33,988 bases of DNA from an uncultured Anaerolineae bacterium. Its GTDB lineage: Bacteria; Chloroflexota; Anaerolineae; Anaerolineales; Villigracilaceae. This document shows positions 11,204 to 19,807 of the stretch, piece after piece. Location of the stretch: the NCBI GenBank assembly GCA_903908605.1, contig CAIVSQ010000088.1:1-33988 (forward strand). Direction: 5' to 3'. Below the pieces are notes generated by a model that worked only from the letters and a program-made list of their open reading frames with translations, was not told where the DNA came from and did not search any database. Position numbers and translations under genes: made by a program. The stretch's first letter is position 1. Each line of letters opens with the position of its first letter.

Positions 11204-12133
11204 ATGAAAAACATCAACCTGGACAGTCTCAAGGGTTTTTTATTTGGCAATCGCAGTAGTTATGGGTTGGTCTTTACGATCGTTTTGTACCTGCTGTTAA
11301 TTGCAATCGGTTTTGTGTACCTCTATCCGCTGCTCTTCATGTTAGTAACCAGCCTGAAAAGCCCCGAGGATTTACTCAACCCGATGGTTCAATGGGTGCC
11401 TACCCAAATTTATACCGGCAATTACGAACGCGCCTACCACGTACTCGACTACCCCAATACGCTTCTATCCTCGATAATGATTAGCGTGATCCCATCGCTG
11501 ATCCAGACTGTGGTTTGTTCATTGGTCGGTTACGGGCTGGCGCGCTACCGCTTTTGGGGTAAAAACCTGCTGATTATGTTGATCCTGGCAACCTTCATCA
11601 TCCCGGCTCAAAACACTATCATCCCACAAATGCTCACCTACAAGAGTTTTGGTTTGCTCGGCAATATCTTCTCGCTCATCCTGCCAGCCCTGTTAGGCCA
11701 GGGACTGAAGAGTGCCATCTTCATCCTGATTTTTTACCAGACCTTCCTTTCCTTGCCCAAGGTACTCGAAGAAGCCGCGCGCCTGGATGGCGCATCTGAC
11801 TTAAAAATCTTCACCAGTATTGCGCTGCCCTCGGCCATCCCTGCCTTTGTCATCTCAATCATCTTTTCCATCGTCTGGTATTGGAACGAGACCTACATGA
11901 CCGTCATCTTCCTGGAAGGCGGTGTGCAGACACTACCGATGCAACTTTCCAAGTTCGTGCAGGCCTATGAAAATCTCTACCCGCCCGGAGTAGTCAATAT
12001 CTTCGATCGGCTAAATGAGGCTGTCAAGCTGAGCGGAACTTTTCTAAATATCCTTCCGCTCCTGTTAATGTATTTTGTTCTGCAAAAATGGTTTGTTGAA
12101 TCAATCGAAAGGTCAGGCATCACCGGTGAATAA
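11204..12133 (+). CDS. ABC sugar transporter permease, MalG type (pair B)
   Basis: This is the partner of the preceding permease, 309 residues with about six membrane segments. The EAA loop begins near residue 190 (EAARLDGASDLKIFTSIALP). The ATG at 11204 is chosen because AGGAG lies 7 bases upstream; an ATG at 11183 is in frame but overlaps the previous gene without a ribosome site. It is 10 bases downstream of the pair B MalF-type gene and overlaps the following lipoprotein gene by 8 bases. The second transport channel and the surface glucanase-like enzyme are therefore made together. Confidence 0.92.
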   Translation: MKNINLDSLKGFLFGNRSSYGLVFTIVLYLLLIAIGFVYLYPLLFMLVTSLKSPEDLLNPMVQWVPTQIYTGNYERAYHVLDYPNTLLSSIMISVIPSLIQTVVCSLVGYGLARYRFWGKNLLIMLILATFIIPAQNTIIPQMLTYKSFGLLGNIFSLILPALLGQGLKSAIFILIFYQTFLSLPKVLEEAARLDGASDLKIFTSIALPSAIPAFVISIIFSIVWYWNETYMTVIFLEGGVQTLPMQLSKFVQAYENLYPPGVVNIFDRLNEAVKLSGTFLNILPLLLMYFVLQKWFVESIERSGITGE

Positions 12134-13526
12134 ATTTTTCAACCTTCTGTTTGTGACCGTCCTACTGCTATCCGGCTGCGCAACCCCGGCTTCCACCCCT
12201 GCAGCGACTGAGCTTATCCCAGTTACACCCTCTCCTTCACTCCCGCCTACTCAGACGGTTGTGCCCAGCGCCACCCCTACCCTGGCGCCTACCGCCACCG
12301 CTACGGCTACCGCCACACCAATTCCCGCCAATATTGACGAAGTCACAGCCTTCGAGATGAAGGGTGCCTTTGATTTCTTCTGGGAAAAAGCCAATACCAC
12401 CAGTGGCAGCCCGGGTTACGGCCTGATCCGCGATCGTGAACCCGGATCAGAAGGTATTGCCAGCATGGCATCGGTCGGGTTTGGCCTGAGCGCTTACACC
12501 ATTGGGGTAGAAAAAGGCTACATCACCAAGCAGGAAGGCTATGAGCGCGCCAACCAAACCATGGATACCCTGTTGGCGATGGATCGCATGGAAGGGTTTT
12601 ATTATCACTTTGTCGACATGCAGACCGGCAAGCGTGCCTGGGAGAGTGAAATCTCCAGCATAGACTCGACCATCCTGTTCATGGGCGTACTGACCGCCGG
12701 GCAGTACTTCGGTGGCGACGTTGAAACCAAGGCCATGAAAATCTTTAATGGTGTCAATTGGCCCTGGTTTATCGACCCAGACCGCAATATGTTCTACATG
12801 GCCTACCGCCCCGAGAAAGGCTTTGAGGGGCACTGGGATTTTTACGCCGAACAACTTATGATGTATGTCCTGGCCGCAGGATCAGATACCCACCCGGTTG
12901 ATGATTCCCCTTATTACACATTCACACGCCACAAGGCAGCCTATGGCGATGGCAAGCCCTTCATTCACTCCTGGTTTGGCTCAATCTTCACCTACCAGTT
13001 CAGCCACGCCTGGATCGATTTTCGCGGGCTGACCGATAAGGAAGGTGTTAACTGGTTTGACAACTCAGTCGAAGCCACCCTGGCCCACATCAACTATGCC
13101 ACGGACAAGCAGAAAAAATACAAAACCCTCGGTCCCAATTCCTGGGGTCTTTCCGCCTGCGACAGCCCTGACGGATATAATGGAACCTACGGCGCCCCGC
13201 CGTCCGGGTTCGATAACAATTCCCATTCCGTGGACGATACCATACCTCCTTATGGAGCAATTGGTTCGATTCTCTTTGCGCCCGAACAAGCCAAAAGCGC
13301 CATGGTTCACTATTACTCTTTCGAAAAATTAAAGGGCAAATACGGCTTCAAGGATGCTTATAACCTATCCAAAAACTGGTTCGATACGGATGTAATCGGA
13401 ATCGATAAGGGTGTTTCCTTGCTGATGCTGGCCAACGCCGAAAACGACATCGTTTACAAGATCGTCATGAATAATAAAACCATCCTAAATGGATTGAAAC
13501 GACTAAAAATCAACAAGAACCAATAA
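12126..13526 (+). CDS. GH144-like (glycoamylase-domain) surface lipoprotein
   Basis: The likely start is the GTG at 12126, which gives a short lipoprotein signal ending in the lipobox LLSGC with Cys18 as the lipid anchor; starting at the ATG at 12075 would bury it. Residues about 19-75 are an Ala/Thr/Pro linker. The rest matches the glycoamylase-like family (PF10091) that includes GH144 endo-beta-1,2-glucanases. Recognisable segments are IASMASVGFGLSAY, EISSIDSTILFMG, AEQLMMYVLAAGS, VNWFDNS and SWGLSACDSPDGY. Total length is 466 residues. All of these recur in the paralogue at 14528. I infer that it cuts a polymeric beta-glucan at the cell surface and supplies oligosaccharides to the permeases. 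The fold call is strong; the exact linkage is inferred from family membership. Confidence 0.85.
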   Translation: MNKFFNLLFVTVLLLSGCATPASTPAATELIPVTPSPSLPPTQTVVPSATPTLAPTATATATATPIPANIDEVTAFEMKGAFDFFWEKANTTSGSPGYGLIRDREPGSEGIASMASVGFGLSAYTIGVEKGYITKQEGYERANQTMDTLLAMDRMEGFYYHFVDMQTGKRAWESEISSIDSTILFMGVLTAGQYFGGDVETKAMKIFNGVNWPWFIDPDRNMFYMAYRPEKGFEGHWDFYAEQLMMYVLAAGSDTHPVDDSPYYTFTRHKAAYGDGKPFIHSWFGSIFTYQFSHAWIDFRGLTDKEGVNWFDNSVEATLAHINYATDKQKKYKTLGPNSWGLSACDSPDGYNGTYGAPPSGFDNNSHSVDDTIPPYGAIGSILFAPEQAKSAMVHYYSFEKLKGKYGFKDAYNLSKNWFDTDVIGIDKGVSLLMLANAENDIVYKIVMNNKTILNGLKRLKINKNQ

Positions 13527-13538
13527 GAAAGTGGTCCA

Positions 13539-14531
13539 ATGGTAACAATCAAAGATGTGGCAAAACTTGCCCATGTCAGTATTACGTCAACTTCGTACGC
13601 GCTGAATGGCACCGGAACAATCAGCAACGCAACGCGTAAACGCGTCCTCGAGGCGGCGGAGACTCTTAACTATCACCCCAATGCCTTTGCCAGGAACTTA
13701 AAAAACCGTCGGTCCTACACAATCGGTGTATTCATCACCAGCTTTGGTGGCTCGTTCTTCGACGAAATCTTGGAAGGTATCCGCGATGCCATCAAGAAAA
13801 CCGAATATGAATTGATTGTTTGCCCGGAGACCCGCTCGATTCGAAAAATACTGACACAACGCCAGGTGGATGGAGCCATCATCTTCGACCGTAAAATAAA
13901 AAGCGAGATTATCCTCAAACTAGCCTCCGACCGCTTTCCGATAGTCGTGATGGATCGTCAATTGGATGCCGACTTCGTTCTGCCGCTCTTGATGGACAAC
14001 GATCGCGGAACGCGTGAAGCCTTTTATCACCTCTATGACCAGGGCGCCCGCCGGATCACCTGTATTTGGGGCGTGGATGATTCGTTTGACAACCATGAAC
14101 GCAAACAGGTATTCCTGGAAGAGGCGCAAAAGAACAATATTAGCCTGCAAACCTACACCGGCAACTTTACCGAGATCTCTGGCTATGAAATCGGTAAAAT
14201 CATCCTAGCGGATGAGATACTGCCAGAAGCTGTCTTTTGCGCCAATGATCAGATGGCAATTGGTCTCATCAAGGCCATCAAGGAACACAAGCTGCGGGTA
14301 CCCGAGGATATTGCCGTGGTGGGCTTTGACGATATCCTGGTTGCATCCGTAATGCAACCCACCCTTTCCACGGTCGGGATTTCACGCTTCTTATGGGGAA
14401 CCTTGGCTGTCAGCCAGTTGGTTGACTTTCTAATAGATGAAAAACCTTTCCAAACCCAGCGAATTCCTACCCGGCTGATCCAGCGGGAATCTTCGCGTAT
14501 GTCAAACAATCAGCAAGAGGGAAACGCGTGA
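13539..14531 (+). CDS. LacI-family transcriptional regulator
   Basis: This 330-residue LacI/GalR-type repressor begins with the DNA-binding helix-turn-helix (VTIKDVAKLAHVSITSTSYA) and a hinge around residue 50-58. A periplasmic-binding-protein-like sugar-sensing domain follows, with typical segments AVFCANDQMAIGLIKAIKEH and DIAVVGFDDILVASVMQP. It lies within the operon, 12 bases after the surface GH144-like gene and sharing GTGA with the next enzyme gene. It would therefore be made whenever the locus is on and could repress it in feedback until an oligosaccharide inducer appears. No convincing LacI operator was found in the window; the main promoter is probably upstream of base 1. Confidence 0.92.
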   Translation: MVTIKDVAKLAHVSITSTSYALNGTGTISNATRKRVLEAAETLNYHPNAFARNLKNRRSYTIGVFITSFGGSFFDEILEGIRDAIKKTEYELIVCPETRSIRKILTQRQVDGAIIFDRKIKSEIILKLASDRFPIVVMDRQLDADFVLPLLMDNDRGTREAFYHLYDQGARRITCIWGVDDSFDNHERKQVFLEEAQKNNISLQTYTGNFTEISGYEIGKIILADEILPEAVFCANDQMAIGLIKAIKEHKLRVPEDIAVVGFDDILVASVMQPTLSTVGISRFLWGTLAVSQLVDFLIDEKPFQTQRIPTRLIQRESSRMSNNQQEGNA

Positions 14532-15763
14532 GCAATTTCGATACCCGCAAAATACTGGAAGATGAGATTAGCGGCTCTGTAAATTTTTTCCTGCATTCTA
14601 CCAACCTGGACCCCGCAAGCCAGGGATACGGCATGGCCATTGACTGCAGCAACCAGCCCGGGGTGGCATCCATCGCCTCGGTCGGCTTTGCCCTGACTGC
14701 CTGGGTGATCGCTGCCGAACGCGGCATATTGAGCCGTGAACACGCCCTGCAGATCACCCGCAAAACACTGTATACGCTTCTCCATCACGCCAGCCATCAT
14801 CGCGGCTTTTTCGCCCACTTTCTGGAAATGGACTCCGCCAAGCGAATCGGCAGATGTGAATACTCCACAATCGACACCTCGCTGTGCTTGAATGGGGTCA
14901 TTACCGCCCAGGCCTACTTCCAGGATCAGCAGGTTTCAGACCTGGCCCAAGAAATCCTGGACAGGGTGGATTGGAAATTCCTGATCTTTGAAATGGATGG
15001 GCGCACACTTTTTCACATGGCCTACAACCCGGATGCGGATGGAGATTATTCCCAGGGCAACCCGGGCTATATTTACCAATGGGAGATGGCCGCCGAACAG
15101 AAGATGATGTACCTGCAAGCTGCCACCCAACTGGACCCAGGCACTGCCCGCAAACTCTACCAGGGCTTCGCACGTGACCTGGGAGAATTTGAAGGCCAAA
15201 AAATCATTATTAACCCCGGTGGCAACCTGTTCGCCTATCACTTCAGTGAAGCCTGGTTGGATACGGCCAGTTATCTCGACCCCGATGGCGTGGATTGGTT
15301 CAACAATTCCCGCCTGGCAGGACTGGCCAACCGGGCCTTCTGCATCCAGCACGCTGGTCAGTTCAAGAGCTATGGCCCCGATAGTTGGGGCTGCAGCGCA
15401 GGCGACAGTCCGTGGGGCTATGACGTTTCCGGTAGCACACCCAACCTGAACCCTTCCCAACCGAATGGTACGGTCTCTATTTTCTCCGCGTTGTCCTGCC
15501 TGCCATTTATGCCTGCCGAAACCCTCTCCTTGCTGGCGGCCCTGCTAAAAGATCACCCGCAAACCTGGGGACCCTATGGTTTTTATGATTCTTATAACCT
15601 GGACGTCGAACCGGCCTGGTACAGCAGCTCACTATACGGTATCAACAAAGGCTGTTCGATGATCATGATTCAAAACTACCTGGATGGCATGGTTTGGAAG
15701 ACATACACCAACAGCACATTGATTCAAAAGGCCCTGTCCATACTCGAATTTACCCGTCGTTAA
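14528..15763 (+). CDS. GH144-like (glycoamylase-domain) enzyme without export signal
   Basis: This 411-residue enzyme has the same PF10091/GH144-like domain as the lipoprotein at 12126. Equivalent motifs are IASIASVGFALTAW, EYSTIDTSLCLNG, AEQKMMYLQAATQ, VDWFNNS and SWGCSAGDSPWGY. It starts at a GTG overlapping the LacI stop, with AAGAGGGA upstream. There is no signal peptide and no linker, so it should act in the cytoplasm on imported oligosaccharides. Keeping both an outer and an inner member suggests different chain-length preferences or modes of attack. Linkage specificity is inferred, not proven. Confidence 0.85.
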   Translation: MSNFDTRKILEDEISGSVNFFLHSTNLDPASQGYGMAIDCSNQPGVASIASVGFALTAWVIAAERGILSREHALQITRKTLYTLLHHASHHRGFFAHFLEMDSAKRIGRCEYSTIDTSLCLNGVITAQAYFQDQQVSDLAQEILDRVDWKFLIFEMDGRTLFHMAYNPDADGDYSQGNPGYIYQWEMAAEQKMMYLQAATQLDPGTARKLYQGFARDLGEFEGQKIIINPGGNLFAYHFSEAWLDTASYLDPDGVDWFNNSRLAGLANRAFCIQHAGQFKSYGPDSWGCSAGDSPWGYDVSGSTPNLNPSQPNGTVSIFSALSCLPFMPAETLSLLAALLKDHPQTWGPYGFYDSYNLDVEPAWYSSSLYGINKGCSMIMIQNYLDGMVWKTYTNSTLIQKALSILEFTRR

Positions 15764-15773
15764 GGAGCGAAGC

Positions 15774-18095
15774 ATGCCAAAGTTTTACACTCAAGACGGT
15801 CAATTCTGGCTGGATGAACAGCCTCTCTTAATCCAGGCCGGGGAACTACACTACTTTCGCATACCACCCGACCAGTGGCGGCACCGCTTGGGCCTGCTGC
15901 AGGCGGCTGGATTCAACACACTCGCCACCTACATCCCCTGGCTCTGGCACCAACCCGAAATTGGCGCGTTTGAACTGGCTCCGTCTGACCTGGACGGTCA
16001 CAGCCACCCGATGCGCGACCTGGCAGGCTTTCTTGACATGGCCACCGAGATGGGCTTCCTAATCATCGCCCGCCCTGGCCCTTACATCATGGCCGAAACG
16101 ATCAATGAAGGCATTCCCCCCTGGGTCTTCAACACCTACCCGCAGGCCGCTTTCATCAGCCAGGACGGGCAAACCCAGAACATCGCCAGCTACATGCACC
16201 CGGACTTCCTGGCCTGCGTACGTTCGTGGTACCGGGATGTTTTCAAGGTGCTGACACCGCGCCAGGTAACATGCGGGGGCAATATCATCATGGTGCAGCT
16301 CGATAACGAAATGGGCATGATCCCCTGGGTCCGCAATATCATCGACACCAATCCCGATACCCTCGCCCATTTTGCCACCTACCTGGAGAAAAACCAACCC
16401 GGGCATCTGCCTGCCGGGCGGGAGAACGCGCTGCGCGATAGCCTGACCAACCCTCATGACCCGGTCGACGCATTAATCCTGGAAGATTACCGTCGTTTTT
16501 ACCGGACCTACCTGCGTGAATACACCACCTTTTTATTAAAAGAAGCACGTGCCTGTGGCTTGGAAGTGCCACCCGTCGTCAATATTCACGGGTTTGGCAA
16601 CGGCGGAAAGACTTTCCCGATCGGTCTCTCCCAACTGGCTGAAGTGATTGCAATCGACGGCATGCTCAGTGCCACCGATGTGTACCCCATGTTTATCGGG
16701 GAAGGTAATTTTCAGCAGCTACTGTTAGTCAATGAGATGACCCGCACCCTGCAAAACCCGCAGCAAGCACTTTTCTCGATCGAATTTCAGGCGGGTGGCA
16801 ACCTCGATTTTAGCGGCGCACAGTCCTCTTTTTACGATCTGCACACGCGCCTGTGCATCTCAGGTGGCATGCGCGCCATCAATCATTACTTGTTTTTCGA
16901 TGGCGAAAATCACCCAGTGCTCAGCCCAACCAAGCGCCACGACTGGGGTCACCCGGTCCGCAAGGATGGCAGCACCCGCAGCCACTACCCGCGCTACGGC
17001 CAGCTTTCCAAGGTGTTGGCAGCTTATGGCACAGACCTGGTCACCGCTCTGCCAGAGACAGTCACCACCATCGGGTTCTTGTTGGATCACTACATGACCG
17101 AGATCAACCACGCCCAGACCCACGAACAAACCAACATCATCACCCATCAACGTGATGTAATCAATTTTGACTTCCTGGCACGTGGATTGGCGATAACACA
17201 CCGTCCATTCAACGCACTGGAGCTCAGCCGTACCCGGCTGGATGCCCGTCAAACCCCGCTGTGCTGGGCGATGATGGAAAGACAATGCGAAGCTGCCACC
17301 CAACAAATGCTGGTGAATTACCTGCACTCCGGCGGGCGACTCGTGCTGGTTGGACGAATGTGCCAGGAGGATTTCGCACACCAACCCTGCAATATTTTGA
17401 GCGACGCCATCGGAATCACAACCATGTCCGGCGGGCAGCCGTTTAGCGGTGAATTAATTCATATCTTCGAGACAAACGACATACCAGCCTCCTTCGTGGA
17501 GGGCTACCAGGGTGAGTTTGATGAAGTATTTGCCTGGCGGGAAAACGGCGAAGCTTGTGGAATTGTGAAAACAATTGGCAAGGGTCAATTACTGCTGCTG
17601 GGGGCAACCCTGGCAGCCAACACCCTGGCTGACCTGGATGTTTTTGAGCACATAGCCCGCAAAATGGAGTGTTTGCCCCTGTTTGAACTCTCCAGTTGGG
17701 CCGATGTTCGCCTCAGCCGCGGGCCAGGCGGCGCGTTCCTGTATATCAACAATTACCAGGAGGAGCCCATCCAAACCAGCGTCGCCTATGCCGGCCAGCC
17801 CCTATTTGCTGGTCAGGCGCTGCGCATCCCTGCCCGGCGCGGCCTGATCCTACCCCTCGATTGGCGACCAGACCCGCGAGTCCTGATTCATTATTGCACC
17901 GCAGAGGTGCAGCAAATCACCGAAGATGCGGATGGGCTCAGCATCCATGCCAGCCAGCCTGATTTTTCCGCCGAACTAACCCTGAACGGGCTGAATTGTC
18001 CCGGAGCCCAACTGTTAACCGAAACAGACCACTGGCGCCGTATGCTGGTGCATGCCACGGCTGGGGTAATCCGTCTTTCACGTTCCATTCCATAG
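15774..18095 (+). CDS. Glycoside hydrolase family 35 enzyme (beta-galactosidase family)
   Basis: This 773-residue protein has the GH35 catalytic barrel. The substrate-pocket start is GELHYFRIPPDQWRHRL (residues 23-39). The acid/base glutamate is probably E179 in QLDNEMG and the nucleophile E337 in FSIEFQAGGN. A beta-rich C-terminal half follows. There is no signal peptide, so it is cytoplasmic. Canonical GH35 beta-galactosidases read NEYG at the acid site; here it is NEMG, which hints at altered specificity. I recall that a GH35 member from Ignavibacterium album acts on beta-1,2-glucosidic links. With two GH144-like genes next door, a role on beta-glucosidic oligosaccharides is at least as likely as galactosidase activity. 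The start has GGAG 7 bases upstream. It is the last gene of the long run, 5 bases from a convergent gene. Confidence 0.87.
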   Translation: MPKFYTQDGQFWLDEQPLLIQAGELHYFRIPPDQWRHRLGLLQAAGFNTLATYIPWLWHQPEIGAFELAPSDLDGHSHPMRDLAGFLDMATEMGFLIIARPGPYIMAETINEGIPPWVFNTYPQAAFISQDGQTQNIASYMHPDFLACVRSWYRDVFKVLTPRQVTCGGNIIMVQLDNEMGMIPWVRNIIDTNPDTLAHFATYLEKNQPGHLPAGRENALRDSLTNPHDPVDALILEDYRRFYRTYLREYTTFLLKEARACGLEVPPVVNIHGFGNGGKTFPIGLSQLAEVIAIDGMLSATDVYPMFIGEGNFQQLLLVNEMTRTLQNPQQALFSIEFQAGGNLDFSGAQSSFYDLHTRLCISGGMRAINHYLFFDGENHPVLSPTKRHDWGHPVRKDGSTRSHYPRYGQLSKVLAAYGTDLVTALPETVTTIGFLLDHYMTEINHAQTHEQTNIITHQRDVINFDFLARGLAITHRPFNALELSRTRLDARQTPLCWAMMERQCEAATQQMLVNYLHSGGRLVLVGRMCQEDFAHQPCNILSDAIGITTMSGGQPFSGELIHIFETNDIPASFVEGYQGEFDEVFAWRENGEACGIVKTIGKGQLLLLGATLAANTLADLDVFEHIARKMECLPLFELSSWADVRLSRGPGGAFLYINNYQEEPIQTSVAYAGQPLFAGQALRIPARRGLILPLDWRPDPRVLIHYCTAEVQQITEDADGLSIHASQPDFSAELTLNGLNCPGAQLLTETDHWRRMLVHATAGVIRLSRSIP

Positions 18096-18100
18096 AAGCA

Positions 18101-19801
18101 TCAAACAAAATTCAGGCAGCGCACCTGGCTAAAATCAGCGTGCGCTGCCACTTGTTTTCCAACACTGGTTGCATAAAGACCCAGGTAAGCCCCTGTGTAC
18201 CCGTAACTGACGATCAAATGAGCGCCGGTTTCTGAAAAAAAGGTAAAACCAGCCTGCCCGTCTGCCAGACTGTATTCGTAACGGTAGCGATGATCTTGAG
18301 AGACCACCCGCAGGCAAATATTGCCGGTATACTCAGCCAGGGCAATTTGAGCCAACTGCACAATATCCCCTGATGCACTCGCCAACCTTAGCTTCAAAAA
18401 CACCGATCCAGCCTGGCAGCAGACAAAAAATTGCAGGTAATTGTCGTCCTGCTGCAGCAAAACAAGCCCCGCCTCAAGGTCGTCACTGCCCGGCAGGAAC
18501 TCCATTCTGGCCTGGTAGTCAAAATAGCTCTCACGCTGGCGAAAGCCCATAAAATGACAGCTTCCACGCTCTGCGAAAACTTCCCGGCCCGCATACAGGC
18601 GCAAATAACCAGGCCGTTCGACCAGCGAAAATACCCCCGCCCCGGGCACCCTGCGAAAATTCCACTCCAAATTCAAGCTTTCTGAAATAAAATGATCCTC
18701 AAACACCATCGATCGAGGCGCAGCGATGCCATACGGGTGCAGCATTGCTGCGCCCTCTCCTTCACGTCCGCCAGGGAAAGGTTTCGGATTAAAGCGCTCC
18801 ACCCGCCCACTATTCGGAGCACAGACAGGCCATTCCAACCGGGCACACCCGGGCTCGAACGGTTCCAATTCCCATTCAACCGCTACCAGGTGGGTTTCAC
18901 GCCCCATGTTGGACCGACCCTGCTCATCGGCTCGTACACCCAACAAAACCATATACCAGCGCCCATCCGGCAGCTCAACCAGGTCACCATGACCGGTGCT
19001 GTGAACCCAGTGACCATAAGAAAGATGCCTTGAAGTCAGGATCGGGTTGCGTGGGTTGGAAAGGTACGGACCACTGATTTTTTCTGAGGCAGCGACCATG
19101 ACTGCATGGTTGTAACCAGTGCCACCCTCCGCCACCAACAAATAGTAAAAGCCATTGCGTTTGTAAAGATGGGGACCTTCCACCCACGCGCCTCCACAGG
19201 CGCCCTTCCATAAGGAATAGCGTTGACCCAACAAACGCCCGGTTGAAAGATCAAGTTCCTGCAACCAGATTTCACCCTGCCCGGGATAATCGGGCTCTTC
19301 CGGTTGGCGTGTTCCCACGTACCAACTTTTGCCATCCTCATCAAAAAACAGGTCCGGGTCAATCCCGGGTGCTCCTTCGACCACCACGGGGTCTGACCAG
19401 GGGCCGGCAACATCCCGGGCACTGATGATGAAATTAACCAAACGGGTCGGCTGTTGTGGATCGGGGGGCTGGTAAACATTGGTGGTGATGATATAAAAAA
19501 GGCCTGCATGGAAACGCAGCGTTGGGGCGTGAATCCCACCGCGGGTTTGCACATCCTGCAAGTTAACAGCTCCGCGGCACTGCTCCTCACGCTGCAGACC
19601 ATAACCAACCAGTTCCCAGGTCACCAGGTCGCGGCTGCGGTGAATGGGAAGACCCGGAAAATATTCAAAAGAGGAATTAACCAGGAAATACTCCTCCCCA
19701 ACCCGGCAAATGGATGGGTCAGGGAAACCACCCGGCAGGATCGGATTACGAAAAACGCCATCCCCGGGCTCCAACTGAGCCGATGAGCTTGGTTTCATCA
19801 T
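18101..19801 (-). CDS. Glycoside hydrolase family 43 beta-xylosidase / arabinofuranosidase-like enzyme
   Basis: This is a 566-residue GH43 enzyme. The five-bladed propeller carries the expected acidic triad: general base D28 in GGFPDPSI, pKa modulator D148 in GIDPDLFFD, and general acid E208 in WVEGPHLY. From about residue 355 there is a C-terminal concanavalin-like beta-sandwich (AGLVLLQQDDNYLQFFV), as in two-domain beta-xylosidases. There is no signal peptide, so it should act inside the cell on xylo- or arabino-oligosaccharides. It starts 6 bases after the upstream transporter gene and is presumably co-transcribed with it. Its 3' end is only 5 bases from the convergent GH35 gene, with no terminator hairpin between them. 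Confidence 0.9.
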   Translation of the reverse strand: MMKPSSSAQLEPGDGVFRNPILPGGFPDPSICRVGEEYFLVNSSFEYFPGLPIHRSRDLVTWELVGYGLQREEQCRGAVNLQDVQTRGGIHAPTLRFHAGLFYIITTNVYQPPDPQQPTRLVNFIISARDVAGPWSDPVVVEGAPGIDPDLFFDEDGKSWYVGTRQPEEPDYPGQGEIWLQELDLSTGRLLGQRYSLWKGACGGAWVEGPHLYKRNGFYYLLVAEGGTGYNHAVMVAASEKISGPYLSNPRNPILTSRHLSYGHWVHSTGHGDLVELPDGRWYMVLLGVRADEQGRSNMGRETHLVAVEWELEPFEPGCARLEWPVCAPNSGRVERFNPKPFPGGREGEGAAMLHPYGIAAPRSMVFEDHFISESLNLEWNFRRVPGAGVFSLVERPGYLRLYAGREVFAERGSCHFMGFRQRESYFDYQARMEFLPGSDDLEAGLVLLQQDDNYLQFFVCCQAGSVFLKLRLASASGDIVQLAQIALAEYTGNICLRVVSQDHRYRYEYSLADGQAGFTFFSETGAHLIVSYGYTGAYLGLYATSVGKQVAAHADFSQVRCLNFV

Positions 19802-19807
19802 AAAGAA

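Noticed and set aside
13637-13650. Near-palindromic ACGCGTAAACGCGT as a LacI operator
   Set aside because: It lies inside the DNA-binding domain coding sequence of the regulator, in codons for conserved residues (ATRKRV), so chance is the simpler explanation.
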